Below are positions 13,501 to 23,832 of a stretch of DNA of 64,000 bases, one piece after another (the first letter of the stretch is position 1; each line of letters opens with the position of its first letter). The DNA is from Eupeodes corollae. Lineage: Eukaryota; Arthropoda; Insecta; Diptera; Syrphidae. The notes under the pieces were generated by a model that was given only the letters and a program-made list of their open reading frames with translations, did not search any database and was not told the DNA's origin. The stretch is taken from NCBI RefSeq assembly GCF_945859685.1, contig NC_079147.1, forward strand, positions 48,986,177 through 49,050,176, in the 5' to 3' direction. The translations under genes and the position numbers were made by a program.

Positions 13501-15627
13501 TTTGCAGGTCATGAGGAAGCTTCTCGGTGTCTATAAGAACTGTCGATATCTAGACCGTTTGATGAGTACCAGTTTTTTCCATGAAAGCCATTTTATGGTA
13601 AAAATAAATTCCTAATCTTTTAAAACTCCTTCATTTCACATTTGTTTGTGTTTATATTTTTATATTAGGGCCTCTTGGAACGTGTTGGAAAAGATACAGC
13701 GGAAACAGTTTTACCAGAGAATCCCTCCTCACATGAACGTAAAACTCGTCTTTTCAGTGAGAGTTCTACGCAACACTCTCAACAAGCAATTGGAATTGTA
13801 GTTCCCGTAAATAATACCCAAACCACTGCAAGTAGTGTCAGTTCACCCAAGGATTACGCTCCTAAAGTTATCTTCAATATCTCTTCGACTCCATTTAAAT
13901 GCCTCAAGAAAAAAGCTACCAAATCAGAGCTAACAACACCAAATAATTCAAATTCCAATCCCCTCCAGGACTTCACCGAATTGCAATCACCCCCAAAGCA
14001 ACCCCACAACACCCCAATCAATCCAATAAATACCAAAGTAACAGTAACAGATCCCTCAAAGAATCCGTATAATCAGGAGAAGAACAAACTTCTCACTTCG
14101 GTAATGTTAAATATTGAAAAGGCTACCGAAAAAACCAATCAACTCAAATTGGCTAACAATAAGTCGCAGGACGACTCAGGGAATTACACGCGTACAGAGA
14201 ACTGTGACGGCAGTTCGGCCAGCTACGCTAGCTCGAATGATCTTACCAACATCGATACGAATGGAAGCTTCTTGAAGACAAACGACGATCAGCAATCGGT
14301 TTCATGCAGCAGTATCGAGTTCACAGATGATGCACCTCCCGAATTCGTGTGCATTCGATTGTGCTGTCTGCTCAAGGAACAATTGGTCAAGTGTATCAAT
14401 GAAATCCGACAGAAGTACTTTGTGGATAATTTGAATTTGAGTGAGATAATTGAGAATGATATTGCCGAAGATTTGGATGGAACAATCGAGTCGACGAATT
14501 TGGTTGTTGTCGATGGGGATTTTAGCCCTCAGATAAAATTATCAAACGAAATGAATTATTTTAGCTCGCCAGAGACACCAACTGTGGAAGATCCAACCGA
14601 GACAGTTGTGTCGACACCCAATGTGCCTTTAGAATGCTTCCAAGTATTGGATGTCGCTCCGAAAAATCACAAATTTGAGCTAACTATCTTGCAACCAAAT
14701 AATTCGCAACAGTACTATAAAGCTATTCAGAGGGAGCACAGGATGTTGAGGTCTTCTTTGCCTCCTGGTGTTTGGGTTAGGTTTGTTTTCTACTTCAATT
14801 CGACCTAGATCGTTGTTTAATGAAGGGTTTTTTCTTTAGAGTATTTGAAGATCGCATGGATTTAGTGAGTGTGATGATAGCTGGACCCAAAAACACTCCC
14901 TACGAGGATGGAATGTTCTTCTTTGATATTCAACTTGGACGCGATTACCCCAAAAGTCCCCCGTCTTGTCATTACATAAGCTATTGCTCAGATCGATTGA
15001 ATCCTAATCTCTATGAGGATGGAAAGGTTTGTGTTTCGTTGTTGGGTACTTGGTCAGGACGTGACACAGAAGTCTGGGGGCCCAATAGCACCCTGTTGCA
15101 AGTTATTGTTTCAATTCAGGGATTGATTCTGGTGGCTGAACCGTATTTTAATGAAGCTGGCTACGAGAAGCAGAGAGGTAAGTTAACAACAAAAATAATT
15201 GTCTCACTTTTTTAATATTCTTTTTGTTTCTTTGTTTGAAGGTACACAACAAGGTACTGAAAACTCTCGCATGTACAACGAGATGGCTATCATCAAATTG
15301 GTTCAAGCAACCACCAAATTGCTATCCAATCCGCCACCAATATTCCGCGAACAAATCGTCGAACATTTCAAAAAGAACGGTCAATCAATGTACAATCGTA
15401 TCAAGGGTTGGATGGAATTGTCACAACAAATTGCTATGACCCCCGATAAAGAACAACAACCTCCTTTGTTTAAAAATGGCAATGCTCCTGATTTTCCACT
15501 TGTGCCTGCAAGCCGTGGCTTCTGTTTAACAGTGTCGGGTTTGTTGGAGACATTTCACAAGAAATTGGACATTCTCGATGCCTCAACAACAACAACAACA
15601 CCAACAGCTGTAGTCGAACAGCCCTAA
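4549..15627 (+). CDS. UBE2O: UBE2O, E2/E3 hybrid ubiquitin-conjugating enzyme (5' partial)
   Basis: UBE2O is a large cytosolic E2 that also acts as its own E3. It ubiquitinates orphan ribosomal and other misassembled proteins. Visible coding exons are 4549-4802, 4861-5068, 5131-5380, 5446-6068, 6127-6275, 6343-6769, 13508-13597, 13669-14780, 14840-15177 and 15242-15627, giving 1278 residues in consistent phase with GT-AG introns. The first exon starts after a polypyrimidine-AG acceptor at 4548 and lacks an initiator, so the N-terminus lies upstream. SH3-like conserved regions appear as MPGDVVRRL, YYPGQVINGRL, TATVVWQDGAVE and RPGTMVIRV, with acidic and Lys-rich linkers between. The UBC fold reads RMDLVSVMIAGPKNTPYEDG, then LNPNLYEDGKVCVSLLGTW, with the catalytic Cys codon at 15030-15032. 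A C-terminal helix region ends in Thr and Pro residues. A 6.7-kb TE-filled intron separates exons 6 and 7. The ORF is otherwise intact. Confidence 0.93.
7080..8240 (-). pseudogene. LINE reverse-transcriptase relic in the UBE2O intron
   Basis: Read on the minus strand, broken frames follow RT order. KKSAGVDGISNIVL lies near 8100, EKAFDTVLLEGLYLKL and SLQQGAVNSPI at 7727-7530, an AYADDLIAY-like box near 7470, and a C-terminal part (WFNVAPSQIKKIRLLERQCL) at 7350-7132. The GLQQGTVNSP-type box and the C-terminal part suggest a jockey/I-group LINE. Several stops and frameshifts make it non-functional. Confidence 0.75.
8240..8709 (-). mobile_element. LINE A 3' segment, split by the gypsy fragment
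   Basis: A frame on the minus strand (8693-8247) matches the C-terminus of the better-preserved LINE at 49616-52355. SCIPSLKQFNRNIRS and FFSRTTRMWNALP correspond to SCIPPLKQFNRNTRA and FFSRTTRMWNALP there. The upstream half of the same copy lies at 10247-10665. The two halves are separated by gypsy sequence, and about 90 bp of the LINE are missing at the junction. Confidence 0.75.
8710..10246 (-). pseudogene. Ty3/gypsy gag-protease-RT fragment
   Basis: The minus strand carries a gag start near 10105 (MANTAAAAAAPTTIQFNFEG, then a stop). Further gag frames lie at 9989-9789 and 9817-9377, and zinc-knuckle-like segments follow (CYRFGSTSHLARYC, GFCKTKGHLRKVC) in which expected cysteines are lost. 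An aspartic-protease box reads FEIDKGAPLTIVS, with DKG replacing the active-site DTG. The start of the RT is LPKFFKARREPFPLTEAV at 8815-8760. Sequence stops abruptly at 8710 and no LTR, integrase or envelope is visible. It is a dead, truncated gypsy of a gag-pol type, inserted in a LINE. Confidence 0.8.
10247..10665 (-). mobile_element. LINE A upstream segment, split by the gypsy fragment
   Basis: The minus strand encodes KNAVKCLGFL, CKKFFTPSDLAIIYKTHIRP and LGQNSKDSSKNDR-like scraps. They parallel KNAARCLGFLRLCKKFFSPS and IYKTYIRPKLEYNS of the 49616-52355 LINE. Nucleotide identity breaks off near 10247, where the gypsy sequence begins. Stops are frequent. Confidence 0.7.
10666..11600. other. 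Intronic sequence, nothing recognised
   Basis: Part of the long UBE2O intron. ORFs are short and mutually antisense around a TAATAATAATAAT stretch near 10826. No TE motif is identified. Confidence 0.45.
11640..12340 (+). pseudogene. Mariner-like (IS630 superfamily) transposase relic 1
   Basis: Frames across several frameshifts contain IKLYYKNECF and RPFADFYL, then GLHPYKIHLTQELKVHDHRQ, an RLIANST stretch, IWDDINPREVHQVIMHPQKL and finally DMWFQQDGA-like sequence (near 12220). This is the order of a mariner/IS630-type transposase from its HTH region to the DDE domain. The ancestral CGCGGGT-containing end lies near 11636. Related relics are at 38281-38720 and 46885-47200. Confidence 0.72.
12425..13110 (-). 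pseudogene. LINE RNase H and C-terminal relic
   Basis: The minus strand encodes an RNase H scrap (IIRWVLGHCEIEGNK, then ADKLAKIDS) near 13005-12900. A downstream region with GIILDHNPLGTPM and Cys-poor remnants of the CxxC tail lies near 12760-12600. Order and wording fit RNase H-bearing LINEs (I, R1 or LOA groups). The EN and RT parts are absent. Confidence 0.65.
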
Positions 15628-15653
15628 CCTTTGCTCTTAGCCAATGGTAGCAA

Positions 15654-15659
15654 AATAAA
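15654..15659 (+). terminator. UBE2O polyadenylation signal
   Basis: AATAAA, 27 bases after the UBE2O stop codon. More AATAAA-like hexamers follow further downstream in the AT-rich sequence. Confidence 0.55.
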
Positions 15660-17195
15660 GCTTTCATTTATAGTTAATTTTAAATAAACTAAATTGGAGA
15701 ATTAGAGCCAAAAAAAGAAAAACAAAATCAACCAAAAAACGATCCAAAAAATTATATATTTCAACTCGATTAGTATTATATTATTCCCGAAAGCAAAACT
15801 ATAAACAAAACAAAAGCAGTTATTGATGTTTTATGTTAAATTAAATCAATTTCTGTTTATTATTGTTTTTCTCTCACGTTTTGTTTAGCAGTATTATTTT
15901 GTTTTTATTAAAACCAAATTAAATTATTATTTATTATTATAAAAACTGTCGATCTTTATATATTTACATTTATGTTATTAACAAATTGTTGTATAATTTA
16001 TTTATTTTTTTCTTTCATTAAAAAATAAAACTATTTAATGGCGCAAAATAGTAAACACCATTTATTCATTTTGTTTGTGGAGGATTCGAGTCTCCAAACG
16101 GTCTTCAAGGTTTGTTTTATCTTGACTAAAAATTGGGAGAATTGGATTGGAAAATCATTTAAATTTTGCGCCAACTTTTTCGACTTTTTCTTTTGCTTTA
16201 TGTTTGAGTCGTTTTGTGATTTTTTGTTTTCTTAGAAAATAAAATATAAGTAAAAGCGTAAATTTAACTACGAGCTTTTTGCTAAAGCTTGAATCAAATT
16301 AAATTTTAAATAAAATTAAAATTAAAATTATCTCTTAACTTAAGAAGAAATAAAAATAGCAGCAACACAAACAAATAAAAATGTAGCACTTGTACGCCTA
16401 TTTTCACAACTCAACAAAATCAACAACAAAAGAAAAATAAAAAATGATATTTAAGAAACTATGGAAAAACGTCTTATAATCTAGCAATAAATTTTATTAT
16501 TTATTTTGCTTAAATCTTAAATTTAAAAAAAAAGTAGAAGAATTATAAATTTACTTATCTCTGTTTATTATTTATTAATCATTTGTCCAAATATGTAGTT
16601 TTATTGACAACAAATATAAAATAAATAAATAAAATGTTTGAAAGAGTCAACGAAAAGCTTTATCACACTTATATTTATAATAAATTATTAAAATTATGAT
16701 TATATTTGAATGAAAGTAAATAATTCAATTATATTAAATTAAATTAATTTATTTTTTAAATTAAATGCTCTTTAAATTATTAATAATCTGCTATTTAAAA
16801 TTTATGCAAAAAAAACATATTTATTAACTTTTTAACAAAATAAGAAAAATAATACCTATTAAATTATATATAATTAAATTTAGAAAATGGAATATTTAAG
16901 TATAATGAAGAGATTTTAAAGATTTGCTTTAAGATACGCGCGATATACGAGTAGGTCAAAAAAGAAAAAATCATAAAGAAGGTAATATCGAAATTAAAAA
17001 CATTTATTTTATTCTATTTATTTTCAATAAAAATGCGAAATTAAGCGTAAATTTGCGTAGTTTTTCCTTTTATCTTCTGCAGGCTACACAATTGTTTTAG
17101 CTTAAAGCACAAGGAACAATGGTAAAATATAACAAATTGAACTGTTCAGTAAATCTTTCTATCCAATATCCACATAGGAATTTGTAGTTCTGCAG
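15660..17195. other. AT-rich intergenic region after UBE2O
   Basis: Very AT-rich, with many AATAAA-like hexamers and homopolymer runs. No convincing coding sequence or repeat family is seen. It may hold alternative 3' UTR of UBE2O. Confidence 0.5.
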
Positions 17196-17199
17196 ATCA

Positions 17200-18240
17200 A
17201 TCTAACGGCTAATCTATTGCGATCGATAACACCCTTCCAGTATCAAATAAGTCCGAACTTTCCGATGAGCTAAACATCGACTCGGAACATAACCTCTGTG
17301 TAGCCAAGGTAGCAATTCGTGTTTTCGAAAGAGATCGCCAAATCCTTCTCCGACCGACTTCCTCTTTTGAAATTCTCGACAGGCAAATGCAGTCAAACGG
17401 CAAATGCAAACAAACAGTCATTAAAAACGGTGCTGTACAGAAGGACTAGGGCAACTCAAGAGCTCTATGAGTGGAAGGGAAGAGGGGAACACCGATTTCT
17501 CAGAAAGAAAATGGTAGATCATGAGAAGCGTGTGGTCGAAGATGTTCAGGATCAGAAATAAAGTTCGAAATTTTTATGGGCAGGTAAAACGAAATTCACA
17601 ATTGAAGAAACCTCGAGCCGAAGGCTCCAAAGACGAAATTATGAATACCATGGTACATACTGTATAACAGTGACGAGAATGATCAAATCAATATGGAAAC
17701 CGAAAGCCAACAATACCGTCTTCCCGACTTAGACGAAGTGAAGATTTCCATGCCTAAGCTGAAATCTAAGAAAACCGTTGGAGCAAATGGCTTGAATGCC
17801 GAGCTTTGTTTGTGCATGATGACCATGGAGAATTTGCGTTGCTTCATTAAGGTTGGATACAACTTAACAGAACCTTTCCATGTCAAAAAAGCTTTAAACA
17901 AGGTGACCATACTGTTGTGATTTATTCTTTATAGAATAGTGCAGAGCTCCCTCGTCAACACTAGAGGTACTATTTTTCTAAAGTCTGTCTTTATTACTGG
18001 CATTTGCTGATAATCGTAAGAATTTAGCATGATGTCAAAAAGCTTCTGTGAGTATTGAGGCAGATGGGACAAAAAAAGTCTTCGAATGTCTACAGGCCAG
18101 TGCAGTAGAGAACGGCCAAGGATCAGGCGGAGGGCACAAGTGGAAAATGACGTAATCCAACGTTGAATGCGCAATTGGAAACATCTACATAGCTAAGGAC
18201 CGAGCTGGATGGAGAAATTTTTTGGGTAAAGCCCTAGTTC
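17200..18240 (+). pseudogene. RTE-clade LINE relic 1 (internally deleted)
   Basis: Broken plus-strand frames follow RTE order. An endonuclease-RT linker lies at 17440-17660, with RTRATQELYEWKGRGEH. PDLDEVKISMPKLKSKKTVG lies at 17727-17786, then NGLNAEL jumps directly to MTMENLRCFIKVGYNLTEPF, which skips much of the RT. A 3' portion follows to 18240. The 3' end is interrupted by RTE copy 2, and a few bases of relic 1 seem to resume at 21077. Confidence 0.75.
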
Positions 18241-21061
18241 GATGTTCAAATGGTAGACATGTGCATTCAAGAGGACACAAGCGTCCACAGGTTTTTCTCA
18301 AAACCCAACTCTGTCTATCAACTCCTACTCTCACCTCCCCGCGGTGAACATCGGGTGCCTAGTACCTCAACTGAAGATTGGGTTCCGACCCCAGTGGAAA
18401 GTTGTTGGGGGCAGCAAATGAGAGAAGGGGGGAGAGGTGTTTCCACTAAGGCACCTCTCCTTATCCAGGCGGCAGCGGACGAATTCTCGAGATGGAATCA
18501 ACGGTGTCGTCTACAGTTCCAGTAAGGTTGAACTACTTAGTGAACACCTTATAGGGCTTCTTCGACATATTCGGAGCCGAGGCCTGTAAGGAGCGGTTTA
18601 TCCGGCTCCCCTTCCTTGGAGTTATACTAAGGATCTGGCCCTCCAGGTTGGGGGTTGTGCCGTCGGGGTGACTTCCTGGCCACGTAAAAATACTTTAAGC
18701 TTCGAAGCACCAACAAGCCGCGGATACGGACAGATTCACTGTTGACAACACACGCAAACGAAATAAGGACAACGAACTTCGGATATGTACGTGGAATGTT
18801 AGGTCCCTTAACAGACCACGTGCAGCCGAACAATTAGCGGAAGCTCTAAACTGCTGCAAGGCAGATATTACAGCCATCCAAGAAGTGCGATGGGATGGAC
18901 CTGGCAAACGCAAACTAAAAGACTGCGATATATACTACGGCGACTGCTACCGACAACAAAGACAGCGTCTATTTGGGTGTGGATTTGTTGTTGAAATTAG
19001 ACTCAGGCAAAAAGTCTTGAGTTTCAACAGTGTGAGCGAGTGCATCACGACAATCCGCATCAAGGCTAAATTCACCAACATAAGCCTAATATGCGCGTAT
19101 GCCCCAACAGAGGAGAAAGATGAAGACAGCAAAGACATATTCTTCGAGCTCTTGGACAAGACAGAGCAGTGCCCTGGCTATGACGTTAAAATTTTTTTTA
19201 ATGATTTTAATGACAAGCTAGAAAGAGAAGACTTCTTTGGTGGGATAATCGGGAGATACAGCCTGCACGACACCACCTCCGACAACGGATAGAGGCTGGT
19301 CGATTTCGCTGCGGGGCGAGACGTTATGGTACCTAGTACGCAGTTCACGCATCTTAATATCCACAAGGGGACATGGAAATCTCCTGATCAATCAACCGTC
19401 AACCAGATTCTCCAGTATCCAGGATATCCGAACATTCCGAGAGGCCAACATTGACTCGGTCCACTACCTCGTTGTAGCCAAGGTACGGCTACGGATATCC
19501 CGATCCAAGCCAAAGTACTTTGAGAAGATTCGACGTTAGACGGCTCAAATCGCAAGAGACTGCCATATCCTTTTCCGATCGAGTCTCTAATAACCTCTTA
19601 AGGAGTCCTATGCTTCCTGCATTAAGCATTTAAAACCAGTGGCAACATTGCCTTGCAGCCATCAGAGATGCCGCCTCTGAAGTGCTAGGTTTCACACGGC
19701 CACCACAGCGAAACCCCTGGTTTAACGACGAATGCAATACAAAACGGCGCTGCGAGCAGAAGAGGAGAGAGGAACATCGGCTTCTTAGATGGACAAAAAG
19801 AGAGCATAAGATGCGCGCGATCGAAGAGATAGAGGGATGTCACAACAGGAATGAGGTTCGTAAATTTTACCAAAAGGTAAAAAAAACCTCCCAAGGGTAC
19901 CAGCCACGAACCGAAGCCTGTAAAGACGATCAGGGGAACATCGGAGTAGAACCGCAGTCGATGCTGAGAACATGGAAAGATCACTTCTCCAAATTATATA
20001 ACGGCGATGACGAACCGAATTCCGCTGTAAGGGAGATAGAACCACTCAACCTCGGCGACGCAGATCAACAATTCCGCCTACCCGACCTTGACGAAGTGAA
20101 GTTAGCTATATCTAAACTTAAGTCAAACAAAGCTGCTGGAGCTGACGGAATGATTGGTCCTGATTGGTCCTAATCAGTGTGGCTTCAGACCAGGAAAGTC
20201 CACTATCGACCAAATATTCACACTACGGCAGATCTTGAAAAAAACCCAGGAGCTTCAAATCGATACCCACCATCTCTTTATCGATTTTAAAGCCGCGTAT
20301 GACAGAATTTATAGGGAAGAGCTCTAGAGGGCAATGTCTAGTTTTGGCATCCCTGTCAAACTTATCCGTTTGTGCAGAATGACGATGGAGAATGCACGCT
20401 GCTCTATCAAGGTCGAAAAAGATCTTACCGATGCATTTGATGTCAATAAAGGTTAAAGACAAGAATTGTGCAAAACTCAACCGTCAACACTAGAGGCACA
20501 ATCTTCCAAAGGTCCATCCAATTACTCGGATACGCAGATGATATTGACATAATCGGAAGATCAAAGCGTGATGTCAGTTGAGCGTTTTTGAGCATTACGA
20601 CGGAAGCGAAGAAGATGGGTTTAGTGGTCAATGAGGGCACGACCAAGACCATGCTGTCATCAAAAAAAAAAAGGACACTCAACAACGACATGTTGGACAA
20701 AACGTCACCATGGACAGCTGTAACTTTGAGATAGTTAAGGACTTTGTCTACCTAGGCACCACTATTAATGCAGACAACGATACTAGCGCTGAAATCAAAG
20801 GAAGAATAACTCTTGCAAATCGCTGCTTCTTTGGACTTAGAAGGCAATTGAGAAGTAAAATTCTCTCTTAGGTCTTCGAATCCAATCCCGAGGGACGGAG
20901 CAGTAGAGGAAGACCGCGACTCAGGTGGCGCACCCAGGTGGGAAAGGACCTCAACCAACTTGGTGTGCGAAACTGGAGACAGCTAGCTAGGGCTGGAGAC
21001 GCTTGTTGGTTGAGGCCCAGGTCCGCCCCGGACTGTAGCGCCACCTTAAGTAAGTAAGTAA
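18241..21061 (+). mobile_element. RTE-clade LINE copy 2, with 15-bp target duplication
   Basis: The 5' end (CAAATGGTAGACATGTGCAT) matches the 5' end of the minus-strand copy at 59752-63149. Endonuclease scraps include RICTWNVRSL near 18782, IQEVRWDGPGKR, and ISLICAYAPTEEKDED at 19081-19130. The linker (PPQRNPWFNDEC) and RT parts follow, including KLKSNKAAGADG, CGFRPGKSTIDQIF and a degenerate YADDIDIIGR box near 20535. There is a deletion between AAGADG and the CGFRPGKST box. The 3' end reads GGACTGTAGCGCCACCTTAA and (GTAA)n. GTAAAGCCCTAGTTC flanks it at 18226-18240 and 21062-21076. Many stops make it dead. Confidence 0.85.
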
Positions 21062-21224
21062 GTAAAGCCCTAGTTCACACAGGCTAATAAATTGAATGAT
21101 TTTAGTTTTTAATATGCGTTGATTTCATTTAGGCTGGGTATGAGCTCAAGAAACCATATTAGTGTATAGCCAAATAAAGTATTCCATATAAATATAACCT
21201 CTTGAAACGATATTGAACGACGAC

Positions 21225-21618
21225 CTCGTGAACGTTTAGACAAACCGTCAATACGGGCAGCTATAACTTTGAGGTGATTAAGGACTTTATCTACCTATGC
21301 ACCGCTATAAACTCAGACAATGACACCAGCACTGAGGGCTGGACCCTGTCAAAGAAATATTAGAGCGTCTAAGGATGCTTCGAAAGCAAAATTCCTCTTG
21401 TGGTGAAAAGAATAAAAGTGCAACGAATTATATGGCTGGGTCATGTAGTCCCGAGAGACGGCCCGCGCAGTAAAGGAGGACACACAGTTGGAAGAGTACC
21501 TCAACTAATTTGGCATGAGAAACTGAAGACAGCTACATAGCTAAGGACCGAGCTGGCAAGAGACGCATGTTGGTTTAGGCCCGGTCCTTACCGGACTGTA
21601 TCGAAACCTTAAGTAAGA
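21225..21618 (+). mobile_element. RTE LINE 3' fragment
   Basis: Matches the last about 400 bp of the RTE copies, including the VIKDFIYL-type stretch and the GGACTGTATCGAAACCTTAAG end with a GTAA-like tail. It is 5'-truncated and decayed. Confidence 0.7.
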
Positions 21619-21889
21619 AAGTAATTTTAAAAAATGTGAACATTTTGGTTGATCTAATTTATCTCACGGACCAATACCGCAAGCGACTTCAATCAAATTT
21701 TATATTACAAAATTTTAACAAGTACCAAATGAGTATAATTATGAAAAAAATAAATCAGTTAAAGAGTTTTTTTATAACTAAAAAAACTGAACACAATATG
21801 TCTCATTTCGAATATATTACGAACAAAAAAACAATGTTGCCTCCAATATAACTGTACCAACCGAAGAATTACGTTTTTGACATGTGGTA

Positions 21890-22680
21890 AGATTTTCAGA
21901 AAAATAGAAGTTACTCCTTTTTTAGGTTGTCTAGGTTTTTATTTTTTTTTTAAAACTGTCAATTCGATTTTTTTTCAAAACAATGAAAACAATATTTCTT
22001 ATAAGTAAAAATTAGTTAGAAGCTATTATCTTAAATTTTCGAAAAGATATTTAATTCGAAAATCATTTTTTACCAACTTTTGTTAATTTTTTTTTCGGTT
22101 TTTAATTTTTTGTAAAAAAAACTGTCAATTCGATTTTTCTCAACATTTTTCAGAATGTTGAAAACAATATTTCTTATAAGATAAAATCAGTTTGAAGTCT
22201 AAATTTCAAGTTTTTGAAAAGATATTTTAATCGATATTCAATTTTTACCAACTTTGAGTAATGTTTTTTTTAGATTTTTATTTTTTATAAAAAGAACTGT
22301 CCATTCGATTTTTCTCAAAATTTTATCAGATGTCAAAAACATTATTCTTCGTTCCACAAAATTGTTTGGGAGATGAAATCATATTTTGGTCGTAAAATTT
22401 TGGAGGTGACAGTTTTTTTCAGTTTTATTGATTTGTAAAAAAAACCGTTAAATGGATTTTTTTTTCAAAAAATATACTTCTTTGATATACTGTTACAATA
22501 TATTATATAAAATTTAATTCAAGTCTCTAGCGTTTTTGGTTCGTAAGATATTTAGTGTTAACCAAAATGTTCACCTTTTCTTCAAAATGCTATTTTAAAA
22601 AAAACCCACCCACTCGATTTTCTTGAAAGCCATTTCTGCATCTTTCTGCCTTATTATCTGTATAACAAAATGTATTTGAA
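21890..22680. repeat. Diverged tandem array, about 150-175 bp per unit
   Basis: Five related units begin near 21953, 22119, 22294, 22442 and 22602, each at an AACTGTCAATTCGATTTTT-like line. Each continues with a conserved ATTTCTTATAAG or similar stretch, TTTTTGAAAAGATAT, and TTTTTACCAACTTT before the next unit. The spacing varies from 148 to 175 bp. The array runs straight into the shared repeat at 22683. Confidence 0.75.
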
Positions 22681-22682
22681 AT

Positions 22683-22912
22683 CGATATCTCTTCTGGTTC
22701 TTGAGCTATGGACGACGAAAAAAACGTCGCGAACGTACCGAAATAGGGACGTACGAACGTACGTATGTACGTATGTACATACGCACGCGCAGACATCTTT
22801 CTAAAAATCTTTTATTTCGACTCTAGGGACCTTGAAACATCGATAAATGTCAAAATTTTCAATTTGACAAATCGGACCCATTACAATAACTTCCTATGGC
22901 AAGTTAAGAAGA
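22683..22912. repeat. Shared repeat R, copy 1
   Basis: Matches 57603-57820 over its full length. It runs from CGATATCTCTTCTGGTTCTT through an ACGT-rich segment (ACGTACGAACGTACGT) to TTCGACTCTAGGGACCTTGA and ends near CTTCCTATGGCAAGTTAA. A shorter match lies at 40078-40135. It has no coding capacity. It is a non-autonomous element or the end of a larger one, family not assigned. Confidence 0.75.
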
Positions 22913-23276
22913 AGGAAGACTACATTGATATCCTGAGCAATAACCTGCAACCTAGCGTTAGCGTAAACAAATTAGGTACGTTTAGCAATTGGATCTTTTA
23001 GCAAGACAATGATCCTAAGCATACATCGCGACTTGTTAAAGAATGGTTGCTTCGTATGACTCCAAAACAGCTTGATCATCCTCCACAATCAGCGGACCTT
23101 AATCCCATAGAGCATTTATGGGATCATTTGTACAGGCAAATTCGAAAAAGGACCACAAATAACAAAGATGACCTAAAAAAGGCTTTAATTGGAGAATGGT
23201 CCCAAATATCTTCCGATGTTACAAATAACCTTGTGGTATCTATGCCCCGCCGACTCAAAGAAGTTATTATCTAAAG
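22913..23276 (+). pseudogene. Tc1-like transposase C-terminal relic
   Basis: The frame reads DILSNNLQPSV, then an in-frame stop before QDNDPKHTSRLVKEWL, then SADLNPIEHLWDHLYRQIRK. The Asp of QDNDPKHTS and the Glu of NPIEHLW match the second and third acidic positions of Tc1 DD34E transposases. The N-terminal DNA-binding domain is missing, so this is a dead 3' fragment. Confidence 0.85.
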
Positions 23277-23282
23277 GTGAAT

Positions 23283-23506
23283 AAAATAAATTGATGGCGA
23301 AACAGTCCGTTGTGAACTTACAACTCGCAACCATTCCTGTGTGCGAGTACTGCTGTCAGGAATGGAAAGGGACCTACAATTTTAGGCCGAATCCGAACGG
23401 CTAATTTGAGAAAGCACTTTTTCATGACAAGAATTACTCATGAAGGATTTGTCAATTCCTCGCGAGAGGCAGTACCCGCGAAAATTAATTTTTTAAATTA
23501 AGGTGG
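23283..23506 (-). mobile_element. SINE copy without tRNA head
   Basis: The reverse complement matches the body and 3' end of the SINE at 2792-3244. It contains GCGGGTACTGCCTCTCGCG, GTGCTTTCTCAAATTAGCCG and CATTCCTGACAGCAGTACTC, and ends CGGACTGTTTCGCCATCAA plus an AT tail. The tRNA-related part is missing, so it is a 5'-truncated insertion. Confidence 0.8.
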
Positions 23507-23689
23507 TGAAATTCTTCACAAACGTCTCAGTCCGCACATAAATACCATAGATGACCTGCTATACATGATCCTCCCACGTAATTGTTATGTTATAAGCTTA
23601 GGGATCGTTTATAACAAAACAATAAAATTTGCTTTGTGATTTAACCGGATTCAAAAGTATACTTATAGTCATAAATGTACCTCAAACCT

Positions 23690-23832
23690 TCGTTAATATG
23701 AACAACTGCAATTTTTAAGATTGTAAGATGGAACGAATACGAAATTTACAAGGAATCAGGATAAAGATGTTATTGACAATGTACAGTTACATTTACAACT
23801 TCATTTATAAATAAACTGAAAAGAACAGGTCC
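23690..23832 (-). pseudogene. Possible LINE RT scrap
   Basis: The minus strand reads GPVLFSLFINEVVNVTVHCQ and then HLYPDSL-like sequence, similar to the PLLFSLFINDV...HLYADDL boxes of LINE RTs. It ends where MITE copy 2 begins, so the MITE probably inserted there. Confidence 0.4.

Noticed and set aside
21890..22680. A CRISPR array
   Set aside because: Units are diverged and about 150-175 bp with no regular repeat-spacer pattern, in an insect genome.
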